From positions 781,001 to 845,000 of the forward strand of contig JACCIC010000001.1 of NCBI GenBank assembly GCA_018907035.1: a stretch of DNA of 64,000 nucleotides. Direction: 5' to 3'. The notes under the pieces are model-generated. The model ran no database searches, had not been told where the DNA came from, and saw nothing but the letters and a program-made list of their open reading frames with translations. A program made the translations under genes and the position numbers. Positions 49,901 through 59,700 of this stretch are shown here, in pieces. This DNA comes from Sycobia sp. Sy_11 (taxonomy: Eukaryota; Arthropoda; Insecta; Hymenoptera; Epichrysomallidae). Each line of letters opens with the position of its first letter. Position 1 is the stretch's first letter.

Positions 49901-50398
49901 TATAATTAATAAAAATATTAAACTCTTACACAGATCTATATAGATATAAATAGATAGAATTTTTTTTATCAGAAGCAAAAATTGAGCTTATAAAATTATA
50001 TAAGCAGGTTAAACCACTAATTTCCTACGACCTAATAAAAGGATAAGTAATAATAAAATAAAAAAGTAAATAAATGAATCTTAATGCATAGCCACATTAA
50101 TATTTAACCTTTATAACAAAAAAAAAATATAAACATGTAATAAATTGATGGAAATTGATGAAATTCATTTTTTTCATTTTGCAATATCACTTAGCAAAGT
50201 TATGTATAAGAAATAATTAATCCAAAGAATTTAACTTGTACCAGACCATTACAAAATTTTAATACTTCACATTCCAATTCGGTAATCAACAAGTACTTAC
50301 AATCTGACTAATCTCAGAATCCTCCATCGAATTTCTATGCTCAGAGAAATATTTTTCGTTAATCCCATTATTAAATTCATTGTTGTTGGAACTCTGAC
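36638..50398 (-). CDS. Pde8: cAMP-specific 3',5'-cyclic phosphodiesterase, PDE8 family (N-terminus outside window)
   Basis: Eighteen exons join in phase on the minus strand to about 816 residues and a TGA stop: 50301-50398, 48106-48168, 46231-46421, 45527-45586, 45342-45408, 44664-44831, 44264-44478, 43587-43741, 43047-43177, 42054-42161, 40685-40896, 39593-39871, 38098-38224, 37866-38006, 37518-37679, 36966-37095, 36815-36882, 36638-36715. Domains in order are a receiver-like domain (about residues 55-160), a PAS domain (about 200-300), a serine-rich linker with RRSS, and a PDE catalytic domain (about 480-790). The catalytic hallmarks are intact: YHNSTH, HDIDHPG, the aspartate in CADVSNP, and the glutamine in KSQIGF that gates the nucleotide pocket. 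By family knowledge the enzyme hydrolyses cAMP to 5'-AMP with high affinity in the cytosol, and the N-terminal regulatory half controls it. The first exon here begins with two bases of a split codon, so at least one more 5' exon lies to the right, beyond or within the tandem array. An internal ATG in that exon (MEDSEISQI) could be an alternative start. Confidence 0.93.
36815..36882 (-). CDS. Pde8: PDE8 exon: end of the catalytic domain
   Basis: Acceptor AATTTCAG, 22 codons ([18 protein letters not shown]), and donor GTATGT. It is the final helix of the catalytic domain. Confidence 0.88.
36966..37095 (-). CDS. Pde8: PDE8 exon: catalytic domain, nucleotide-pocket glutamine
   Basis: Encodes [18 protein letters not shown] and [13 protein letters not shown]. 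The glutamine in SQIGF is the invariant purine-binding residue. Donor GTATGT, phase 1. Confidence 0.93.
37518..37679 (-). CDS. Pde8: PDE8 exon: catalytic domain, CADVSNP segment
   Basis: The acceptor CATTCAG (not the nearer TTTTCAG, which breaks frame) gives phase 0 and SFSDSVDSS. Then come [17 protein letters not shown], containing the metal-ligand aspartate, and [12 protein letters not shown]. The donor is GTATAT. Confidence 0.92.
37866..38006 (-). CDS. Pde8: PDE8 exon: catalytic domain, [11 protein letters not shown] segment
   Basis: Forty-seven codons from [12 protein letters not shown] through [20 protein letters not shown], conserved in all PDE families. Donor GTAAAA. Confidence 0.93.
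38098..38224 (-). CDS. Pde8: PDE8 exon: catalytic domain, FLCN and ESHH segment
   Basis: The acceptor TTTCATAG completes a Ser codon. Then come [16 protein letters not shown] and [11 protein letters not shown], the classic second helix block of PDE catalytic domains. Donor GTATGT, phase 0. Confidence 0.92.
38225..39592 (-). other. Pde8: PDE8 intron
   Basis: AT-rich intron of about 1.4 kb between the HDIDHPG exon and the FLCN exon. I see no other feature in it. Confidence 0.8.
39593..39871 (-). CDS. Pde8: PDE8 exon: catalytic domain with both HD metal motifs
   Basis: Encodes [31 protein letters not shown] and the metal-binding HDIDHPG. Donor GTAATT, phase 2. The exon is strikingly GC-rich (CTCGTCGAGG, GGCGGCCGCGGCG on the plus strand) inside AT-rich introns. 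Confidence 0.95.
40009..40088. repeat. Small inverted repeat in a PDE8 intron
   Basis: ATAGTTCCTAAAA at 40009-40021 is matched by its reverse complement TTTTAGGAACTAT at 40076-40088, an 80-bp unit with 13-bp arms. It may be a tiny MITE or a chance stem. Confidence 0.4.
40685..40896 (-). CDS. Pde8: PDE8 exon: serine-rich linker into the catalytic domain
   Basis: Encodes [16 protein letters not shown], then PRDIEVLLE and [14 protein letters not shown]. Two donors compete: GTAAGA (40691-40686) and, seven bases further, GTGGGT (40684-40679). Only the second keeps frame with the next exon (ISGKR joined to PLYYLGM), so it was chosen although it is the weaker consensus. Confidence 0.88.
40979..41015. 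repeat. (AT)n microsatellite
   Basis: A pure TA run close to the acceptor of the RRSS linker exon, in the preceding PDE8 intron. Confidence 0.95.
41016..42053 (-). other. Pde8: PDE8 intron
   Basis: AT-rich intron between the [10 protein letters not shown] exon and the RRSS linker exon. Nothing else is seen. Confidence 0.8.
42054..42161 (-). CDS. Pde8: PDE8 exon: [13 protein letters not shown] segment
   Basis: Thirty-six codons with the conserved [14 protein letters not shown] and SDLIGALIS segments ahead of the catalytic domain. Donor GTGAGT, phase 0. Confidence 0.92.
42162..43046 (-). other. Pde8: PDE8 intron
   Basis: AT-rich intron. No coding or repeat feature is visible. Confidence 0.8.
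43047..43177 (-). CDS. Pde8: PDE8 exon: linker with RRSS and APITKVI
   Basis: Begins [10 protein letters not shown], a basic-serine site of the kind cAMP-dependent kinase favours, then [11 protein letters not shown], a signature of the PDE8 linker. The donor is GTTTGT. Confidence 0.9.
43587..43741 (-). CDS. Pde8: PDE8 exon: end of PAS and serine-rich linker
   Basis: The acceptor TTTCACACAG is followed by [18 protein letters not shown], then a Ser/Pro-rich segment ending [10 protein letters not shown]. Donor GTAAGT, phase 1. Confidence 0.88.
43873..43921. repeat. (AT)n microsatellite
   Basis: A pure AT run of about 24 repeats in the PDE8 intron that follows the PAS core exon. Confidence 0.95.
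44264..44478 (-). CDS. Pde8: PDE8 exon: PAS domain core
   Basis: The sequence [20 protein letters not shown] is the PAS helix region and [12 protein letters not shown] is the final strand. Donor GTAAGT, phase 2. The acceptor TTTTTAG joins IIQ to FVN in frame. Confidence 0.92.
44664..44831 (-). CDS. Pde8: PDE8 exon: helical linker and PAS start
   Basis: Fifty-six codons from [11 protein letters not shown] to [10 protein letters not shown], with donor GTATAT. It contains the coiled segment joining the receiver-like and PAS domains and the first PAS strand. Confidence 0.88.
45342..45408 (-). CDS. Pde8: PDE8 exon: receiver-like domain, end
   Basis: Acceptor TTTACAG, 22 codons ending [10 protein letters not shown], and donor GTAATG, phase 0. 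The AGF motif near the end matches the close of the receiver-like domain in PDE8 proteins. Confidence 0.85.
45527..45586 (-). CDS. Pde8: PDE8 exon: receiver-like domain, middle
   Basis: Sixty bases between TGATTTCAG and GTGAGT, encoding [19 protein letters not shown]. It completes the split Arg codon and continues the receiver-like fold. Confidence 0.85.
46231..46421 (-). CDS. Pde8: PDE8 exon: receiver-like domain, first part
   Basis: This exon encodes [11 protein letters not shown], then [20 protein letters not shown] and [12 protein letters not shown]. The alternating hydrophobic strands and the aspartate in VVID occupy the places of the receiver fold and its phospho-acceptor. Donor GTTTAT, phase 2. 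Confidence 0.92.
46422..48105 (-). other. Pde8: PDE8 intron
   Basis: A 1.7-kb AT-rich intron just upstream of the receiver-like domain. I see no feature apart from short homopolymers. Confidence 0.8.
48106..48168 (-). CDS. Pde8: PDE8 exon: linker before the receiver-like domain
   Basis: The acceptor CGTTTTTCAG, 21 codons ([11 protein letters not shown] ... SDNVK), and the donor GTATGA, phase 0 at both ends. It joins directly to VLLVFPLED of the next exon, as expected for the start of the receiver-like domain. Confidence 0.8.
48169..50300 (-). other. Pde8: PDE8 intron
   Basis: A 2.1-kb AT-rich intron between the first two exons seen in the window. No open frame or repeat stands out. Confidence 0.8.
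50301..50398 (-). CDS. Pde8: PDE8 exon: N-terminal linker
   Basis: The acceptor TATTTTAG, two bases of a split codon, then 32 codons rich in Asn, Ser and Glu (QSSNNNEF ... MEDSEISQI), and the donor GTAAGT. There is no folded domain. It is the most 5' exon found in the window. Confidence 0.8.
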
Positions 50399-50684
50399 CT
50401 AAAATAATAGAAAAGATATCTTGAGAGTAACAATAAAATTGCTATTTCAATAAATAAAAGAAAAAGCCATTAATAATACATTTTTCATAAATATTAACAT
50501 ATCCGTTTGTGAAATTAATTTAAATCAATGTGACATTGAACTAAATATATTCATTTGCAAAATATTTTATGTAGTAAAAAACAAAAAAAATTTGCAAAAA
50601 GTTAAACACAAATAACAATTTCATAACGAATTGATCACCCTAGAGAAAATAAAAGAACATTTCTAGATAATTCTAATATACTTT

Positions 50685-50785
50685 CTATATTGTTGATTAA
50701 AGAAAATTACAGGAATATTCTGAGTATAATCTTGTTACGCAGAAATCACATTATAAATAGGGTGACAGAAGTACGATATTACTTT
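50685..50785 (+). repeat. Degenerate left-edge remnant of the 1222-bp array
   Basis: TTGTTGATT..., TCTTGTTACGCAG and AATAGGGTGACAGAAGTACGATAT match the unit interior (compare 51171-51275) with many changes. At about 50781-50786 the match jumps from the middle of the unit to its AAATTGAAGG block, so most of this outermost unit has been deleted. Confidence 0.75.
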
Positions 50786-53700
50786 AAATTGAAGGTTAGA
50801 AAATTATTTTTAACGAATATCAAGTATCTGTACAAACAATTTTAATTGAGAGTGATAATTTTAAGAGTATAATTTGGTAGTCTTTCATAAATAGAAAATT
50901 AATAGATTCCTTAATTTTGGAAATTTCTTTTAGGAAAAAATTTTAGATTTGTAATTCTGAATATTCTTACTTAAGTAAATAGTATTAGACTCTAAGCACG
51001 TCAAATTTAAAGCCCGCTTAATTAAACCAGAACCTAATGATCTATAACTGAGGTTTTGTAGCATCTATTATTACAAAGGTATCATAATTAGGTTTGAATA
51101 AGTAGAGCGCTTTGTGCGAAAAGAAATGCAAATAAATATTAAGAAAGACCACGACTATATTTTCTTACATTGTTGATTGTTGAAAATTTCCAAAGCATTC
51201 TGACTATTTCCTTGTTACGCACAGCCCTGTGAGCGAAATCCAATAATAAATAGAGTGACGAGAAGTACGATATGCGACATGACGAGAGACGTTTTATTGC
51301 CTTTATGCTATAAGGAGTGATGTAGAATAATTTGGTGTCTATGAACTAGCTACATATGGTTATGTCGATTAGTAGTAACATCAGTAGAAAAGACAATGAA
51401 TATTAAAAATTTAGTTCATTTGGTGATGCTGAGTTACTATGAATGTAGTACATGCTATCTTGCGACATAGATCATTGACTGAATACGTCATATGAATTCT
51501 ATATAAAGCGATAAAATTTACAAACGCCGAATAGATGATATGGTAAATAATGACCGGTTCCCTGCATTGAATATTTTTAAACTTGTCGGTATTTCAATCG
51601 CGATGAAAGTTGATATTCATAAGTTATTACGTCAGCTTGCTTTATGAAAAGACTAGGTGAACGTAGAATGAGAACTGTAATGAATTGCCATATCCCTATT
51701 CTGAGTTTGATAGGTAGATGACATTGAGATGACTAGGAATCTGATAAACGTTTGCATACGAACATCCGTATACTCGTTAAGAGCTTTGCAAGTTCAGGAG
51801 ATACAACTAGTCCTAATTTGGGAGAGAGTTTACGTTCCTTAAAAAAGTCTAACAAAACACGAGGACGAGATTTGAGTTTTTATGTTATGATCAATGAACT
51901 GCACGAGTGAGACATAGATTTTTCTAAATAGGATCAAATTTACATACGAATATGTGACATGAAAACGACAGAAACATGTTCCAAATAAACCGATCGTTAC
52001 ATTTAATCTAAATTGAAGGTTAGAAAATGATTTTTAACGAATATAAAGTATCTGTTCAAATAATTTTAATTGAGAGTAATAATTTTAAGAGTATTATTTG
52101 ATAGTCTTTCATAAATAGAAAATTAATAGATTCCTTAATTTTGGAACTTTCTTTTAGGTAAAAATTTTAGATTTGTAATTCTGAATATTCTTACTTAAGT
52201 AAATAGTATTAGTCTCTAAGCACGTCAAATTTAAAGCCCACTTAATTAAACCAGAACCTAATGATCAATAACTGAGGTTTTGTAGCATCTATTATTACAC
52301 AGGTATCATAATTAGGTTTGAATAAGTAGAACCCTTTGTGCGAAAAGAAATGCAAATAAATATTAAGAAAGACCACGACTATATTTTCTTACATTGTTGA
52401 TTGTTGAAAATTTCCAAAGCATTCTGACTATTTCCTTGTTACGCACAGCCCTGTGAGCGAAACCCAATAATAAATAGAGTGACGAGAAGTACGATATGCG
52501 ACATGACGAGAGACGTTTTATTGCCTTTATGCTATAAGAAGTGATGTAGAATAATTTGGTGTCTATGAACTAGCTACATATGGTTATGTCGATTAGTAAT
52601 AACATCAGTAGAAAAGACAATGAATATTAAAAATTTAGTCCATTTGGTGATGTTGAGTTACTATGAATGTAGTACATGATATGTTGCGACATAGATCATT
52701 GACTGAATACGTCATATGAATTCTATATAAAGCGATAAAATTTAAAAACGCCGAATAGATGATATGGTAAATAGTGACCGGTTCCCTGCATTGAATATTT
52801 TTAAACTTTTCGGTATTTCAATTGCGATGAAAGTTGATATTCATAAGTTATTACGTCAGCTTGCTTTATGACAAGACTAGGTGAACGTAGAATGAGAACT
52901 GTAATGAATTGCCATATCCCTATTCTGAGATTGATAGGTAGATGACATTGAGATGACTAGGAATCTGATAAACGTTTGCATACGAACATCCGTATACTCG
53001 TTAAGAGCTTTGCAAGTTCAGGAGATACAACTAGTCCTAATTTGGGAGAGAAATTACGTTCCTTAAAAAAGTCTAACAAAACACGAGGCGAGATTTGAGT
53101 TTTTACGTTATGATCAATGAACTGCACGAGTGAGACATAGATTTTTCTAAATAGGATCAAATTTACATACGAATATGTGAAATAAAAACGACAGAAACTT
53201 GTTCCAAATAAGCCGATCGTTACATTTAATCTAAATTGAAGGTTAGAAAATGATTTTTAACGAAATCAAGTATCTGTTCAAATAATTTTAATTGAGAGTA
53301 ATAATTTTAAGAGTACTATTTGATAGTCTTTCATAAATAGAAAATTAATAGATTCCTTAATTTTGGAAATTTCTTTTAGGAAAAAATTTTAGATTTGTAA
53401 TTCTGAATATTCTTACTTAAGTAAATAGTATTAGACTCTAAGCACGTCAAATTTAAAGCCCGCTTAATTAAACCAGAACCTAATGATCTATAACTGAGGT
53501 TTTGTAGCATCTATTATTACACAGGTATCATAATTAGGTTTGAATAAGTAGAGCCCTTTGTGCGAAAAGAAATGCAAATAAATATTAAGAAAGACCACGA
53601 CTATATTTTCTTACATTGTTGATTGTTGAAAATTTCCAAAGCATTCTGACTATTTCCTTGTTACGCACAGCCCTGTGAGCGAAACCCAATAATAAATAGA

Positions 53701-56700
53701 GTGACGAGAAGTACGATATGCGACATGACGAGAGACGTTTTATTGCCTTTATGCTATAAGAAGTGATGTAGAATAATTTGGTGTCTATGAACTAGCTACA
53801 TATGGTTATGTCGATTAGTAATAACATCAGTAGAAAAGACAATGAATATTAAAAATTTAGTCAATTTGGTGATGTTGAGTTACTATGAATGTAGTACATG
53901 CTATTTTGCGACATAGATCATTGACTGAATACGTCATATGAATTCTATATAAAGCGATAAAATTTACAAACGCCGAATAGATGATATGGTAAATAGTGAC
54001 CGGTTCCCTGCATTGAATATTTTTAAACTTTTCGGTATTTCAATTGCGATGAAAGTTGATATTCATAAGTTATTACGTCAGCTTGCTTTATGAAAAGACT
54101 AGGTGAACGTAGAATGAGAACTGTAATGAATTGCCATATCCCTATTCTGAGTTTGATAGGTAGATGACATTGAGATGACTAGGAATCTGATAAACGTTTG
54201 CATACGAACATCCGTATACTCGTTAAGAGCTTTGCAAGTTCAGGAGATACAACTAGTCCTAATTTGGGAGAGAGTTTACGTTCCTTAAAAAAGTCTAACA
54301 AAACACGAGGCGAGATTTGAGTTTTTATGTTATGATCAATGAACTGCACGAGTGAGACATAGATTTTTCTAAATAGGATCAAATTTACATACGAATATGT
54401 GAAATGAAAACGACAGAAACTTGTTCCAAATAAGCCGATCGTTACATTTAATCTAAATTGAAGGTTAGAAAATGATTTTTAACGAAATCAAGTATCTGTT
54501 CAAATAATTTTAATTGAGAGTAATAATTTTAAGAGTACTATTTGATAGTCTTTCATAAATAGAAAATTAATAGATTCCTTAATTTTGGAAATTTCTTTTA
54601 GGAAAAAATTTTAGATTTGTAATTCTGAATATTCTTACTTAAGTAAATAGTATTAGACTCTAAGCACGTCAAATTTAAAGCCCGCTTAATTAAACCAGAA
54701 CCTAATGATCTATAACTGAGGTTTTGTAGCATCTATTATTACACAGGTATCATAATTAGGTTTGAATAAGTAGAGCCCTTTGTGCGAAAAGAAATGCAAA
54801 TAAATATTAAGAAAGACCACGACTATATTTTCTTACATTGTTGATTGTTGAAAATTTCCAAAGCATTCTGACTATTTCCTTGTTACGCACAGCCCTGTGA
54901 GCGAAACCCAATAATAAATAGAGTGACGAGAAGTACGATATGCGACATGACGAGAGACGTTTTATTGCCTTTATGCTATAAGAAGTGATGTAGAATAATT
55001 TGGTGTCTATGAACTAGCTACATATGGTTATGTCGATTAGTAATAACATCAGTAGAAAAGACAATGAATATTAAAAATTTAGTCAATTTGGTGATGTTGA
55101 GTTACTATGAATGTAGTACATGATATGTTGCGACATAGATCATTGACTGAATACGTCATATGAATTCTATATAAAGCGATAAAATTTACAAACGCCGAAT
55201 AGATGATATGGTAAATAGTGACCGGTTCCCTGCATTGAATATTTTTAAACTTTTCGGTATTTCAATTGCGATGAAAGTTGATATTCATAAGTTATTACGT
55301 CAGCTTGCTTTATGAAAAGACTAGGTGAACGTAGAATGAGAACTGTAATGAATTGCCATATCCCTATTCTGAGTTTGATAGGTAGATGACATTGAGATGA
55401 CTAGGAATCTGATAAACGTTTACATACGAACATCCGTATACTCGTTAAGAGCTTTGCAAGTTCAGGAGATACAACTAGTCCTAATTTGGGAGAGAGTTTA
55501 CGTTCCTTAAAAAAGTCTAACAAAACACGAGGCGAGATTTGAGTTTTTATGTTATGATCAATGAACTGCACGAGTGAGACATAGATTTTTCTAAATAGGA
55601 TCAAATTTACATACGAATATGTGAAATGAAAACGACAGAAACTTGTTCCAAATAAGCCGATCGTTACATTTAATCTAAATTGAAGGTTAGAAAATGATTT
55701 TTAACGAAATCAAGTATCTGTTCAAATAATTTTAATTGAGAGTAATAATTTTAAGAGTACTATTTGATAGTCTTTCATAAATAGAAAATTAATAGATTCC
55801 TTAATTTTGGAAATTTCTTTTAGGAAAAAATTTTAGATTTGTAATTCTGAATATTCTTACTTAAGTAAATAGTATTAGACTCTAAGCACGTCAAATTTAA
55901 AGCCCGCTTAATTAAACCAGAACCTAATGATCTATAACTGAGGTTTTGTAGCATCTATTATTACACAGGTATCATAATTAGGTTTGAATAAGTAGAGCCC
56001 TTTGTGCGAAAAGAAATGCAAATAAATATTAAGAAAGACCACGACTATATTTTCTTACATTGTTGATTGTTGAAAATTTCCAAAGCATTCTGACTATTTC
56101 CTTGTTACGCACAGCCCTGTGAGCGAAACCCAATAATAAATAGAGTGACGAGAAGTACGATATGCGACATGACGAGAGACGTTTTATTGCCTTTATGCTA
56201 TAAGAAGTGATGTAGAATAATTTGGTGTCTATGAACTAGCTACATATGGTTATGTCGATTAGTAATAACATCAGTAGAAAAGACAATGAATATTAAAAAT
56301 TTAGTCAATTTGGTGATGTTGAGTTACTATGAATGTAGTACATGATATGTTGCGACATAGATCATTGACTGAATACGTCATATGAATTCTATATAAAGCG
56401 ATAAAATTTACAAACGCCGAATAGATGATATGGTAAATAGTGACCGGTTCCCTGCATTGAATATTTTTAAACTTTTCGGTATTTCAATTGCGATGAAAGT
56501 TGATATTCATAAGTTATTACGTCAGCTTGCTTTATGAAAAGACTAGGTGAACGTAGAATGAGAACTGTAATGAATTGCCATATCCCTATTCTGAGTTTGA
56601 TAGGTAGATGACATTGAGATGACTAGGAATCTGATAAACGTTTACATACGAACATCCGTATACTCGTTAAGAGCTTTGCAAGTTCAGGAGATACAACTAG

Positions 56701-59700
56701 TCCTAATTTGGGAGAGAGTTTACGTTCCTTAAAAAAGTCTAACAAAACACGAGGCGAGATTTGAGTTTTTATGTTATGATCAATGAACTGCACGAGTGAG
56801 ACATAGATTTTTCTAAATAGGATCAAATTTACATACGAATATGTGAAATGAAAACGACAGAAACTTGTTCCAAATAAGCCGATCGTTACATTTAATCTAA
56901 ATTGAAGGTTAGAAAATGATTTTTAACGAAATCAAGTATCTGTTCAAATAATTTTAATTGAGAGTAATAATTTTAAGAGTACTATTTGATAGTCTTTCAT
57001 AAATAGAAAATTAATAGATTCCTTAATTTTGGAAATTTCTTTTAGGAAAAAATTTTAGATTTGTAATTCTGAATATTCTTACTTAAGTAAATAGTATTAG
57101 ACTCTAAGCACGTCAAATTTAAAGCCCGCTTAATTAAACCAGAACCTAATGATCTATAACTGAGGTTTTGTAGCATCTATTATTACACAGGTATCATAAT
57201 TAGGTTTGAATAAGTAGAGCCCTTTGTGCGAAAAGAAATGCAAATAAATATTAAGAAAGACCACGACTATATTTTCTTACATTGTTGATTGTTGAAAATT
57301 TCCAAAGCATTCTGACTATTTCCTTGTTACGCACAGCCCTGTGAGCGAAACCCAATAATAAATAGAGTGACGAGAAGTACGATATGCGACATGACGAGAG
57401 ACGTTTTATTGCCTTTATGCTATAAGAAGTGATGTAGAATAATTTGGTGTCTATGAACTAGCTACATATGGTTATGTCGATTAGTAATAACATCAGTAGA
57501 AAAGACAATGAATATTAAAAATTTAGTCAATTTGGTGATGTTGAGTTACTATGAATGTAGTACATGATATGTTGCGACATAGATCATTGACTGAATACGT
57601 CATATGAATTCTATATAAAGCGATAAAATTTACAAACGCCGAATAGATGATATGGTAAATAGTGACCGGTTCCCTGCATTGAATATTTTTAAACTTTTCG
57701 GTATTTCAATTGCGATGAAAGTTGATATTCATAAGTTATTACGTCAGCTTGCTTTATGAAAAGACTAGGTGAACGTAGAATGAGAACTGTAATGAATTGC
57801 CATATCCCTATTCTGAGTTTGATAGGTAGATGACATTGAGATGACTAGGAATCTGATAAACGTTTGCATACGAACATCCGTATACTCGTTAAGAGCTTTG
57901 CAAGTTCAGGAGATACAACTAGTCCTAATTTGGGAGAGAGTTTACGTTCCTTAAAAAAGTCTAACAAAACACGAGGCGAGATTTGAGTTTTTATGTTATG
58001 ATCAATGAACTGCACGAGTGAGACATAGATTTTTCTAAATAGGATCAAATTTACATACGAATATGTGAAATGAAAACGACAGAAACTTGTTCCAAATAAG
58101 CCGATCGTTACATTTAATCTAAATTGAAGGTTAGAAAGTGATTTTTAACGAAATCAAGTATCTGTTCAAATAATTTTAATTGAGAGTAATAATTTTAAGA
58201 GTACTATTTGATAGTCTTTCATAAATAGAAAATTAATAGATTCCTTAATTTTGGAAATTTCTTTTAGGAAAAAATTTTAGATTTGTAATTCTGAATATTC
58301 TTACTTAAGTAAATAGTATTAGACTCTAAGCACGTCAAATTTAAAGCCCGCTTAATTAAACCAGAACCTAATGATCTATAACTGAGGTTTTGTAGCATCT
58401 ATTATTACACAGGTATCATAATTAGGTTTGAATAAGTAGAGCCCTTTGTGCGAAAAGAAATGCAAATAAATATTAAGAAAGACCACGACTATATTTTCTT
58501 ACATTGTTGATTGTTGAAAATTTCCAAAGCATTCTGACTATTTCCTTGTTACGCACAGCCCTGTGAGCGAAACCCAATAATAAATAGAGTGACGAGAAGT
58601 ACGATATGCGACATGACGAGAGACGTTTTATTGCCTTTATGCTATAAGAAGTGATGTAGAATAATTTGGTGTCTATGAACTAGCTACATATGGTTATGTC
58701 GATTAGTAATAACATCAGTAGAAAAGACAATGAATATTAAAAATTTAGTCAATTTGGTGATGTTGAGTTACTATGAATGTAGTACATGATATGTTGCGAC
58801 ATAGATCATTGACTGAATACGTCATATGAATTCTATATAAAGCGATAAAATTTACAAACGCCGAATAGATGATATGGTAAATAGTGACCGGTTCCCTGCA
58901 TTGAATATTTTTAAACTTTTCGGTATTTCAATTGCGATGAAAGTTGATATTCATAAGTTATTACGTCAGCTTGCTTTATGAAAAGACTAGGTGAACGTAG
59001 AATGAGAACTGTAATGAATTGCCATATCCCTATTCTGAGTTTGATAGGTAGATGACATTGAGATGACTAGGAATCTGATAAACGTTTGCATACGAACATC
59101 CGTATACTCGTTAAGAGCTTTGCAAGTTCAGGAGATACAACTAGTCCTAATTTGGGAGAGAGTTTACGTTCCTTAAAAAAGTCTAACAAAACACGAGGCG
59201 AGATTTGAGTTTTTATGTTATGATCAATGAACTGCACGAGTGAGACATAGATTTTTCTAAATAGGATCAAATTTACATACGAATATGTGAAATGAAAACG
59301 ACAGAAACTTGTTCCAAATAAGCCGATCGTTACATTTAATCTAAATTGAAGGTTAGAAAATGATTTTTAACGAAATCAAGTATCTGTTCAAATAATTTTA
59401 ATTGAGAGTAATAATTTTAAGAGTACTATTTGATAGTCTTTCATAAATAGAAAATTAATAGATTCCTTAATTTTGGAAATTTCTTTTAGGAAAAAATTTT
59501 AGATTTGTAATTCTGAATATTCTTACTTAAGTAAATAGTATTAGACTCTAAGCACGTCAAATTTAAAGCCCGCTTAATTAAACCAGAACCTAATGATCTA
59601 TAACTGAGGTTTTGTAGCATCTATTATTACACAGGTATCATAATTAGGTTTGAATAAGTAGAGCCCTTTGTGCGAAAAGAAATGCAAATAAATATTAAGA

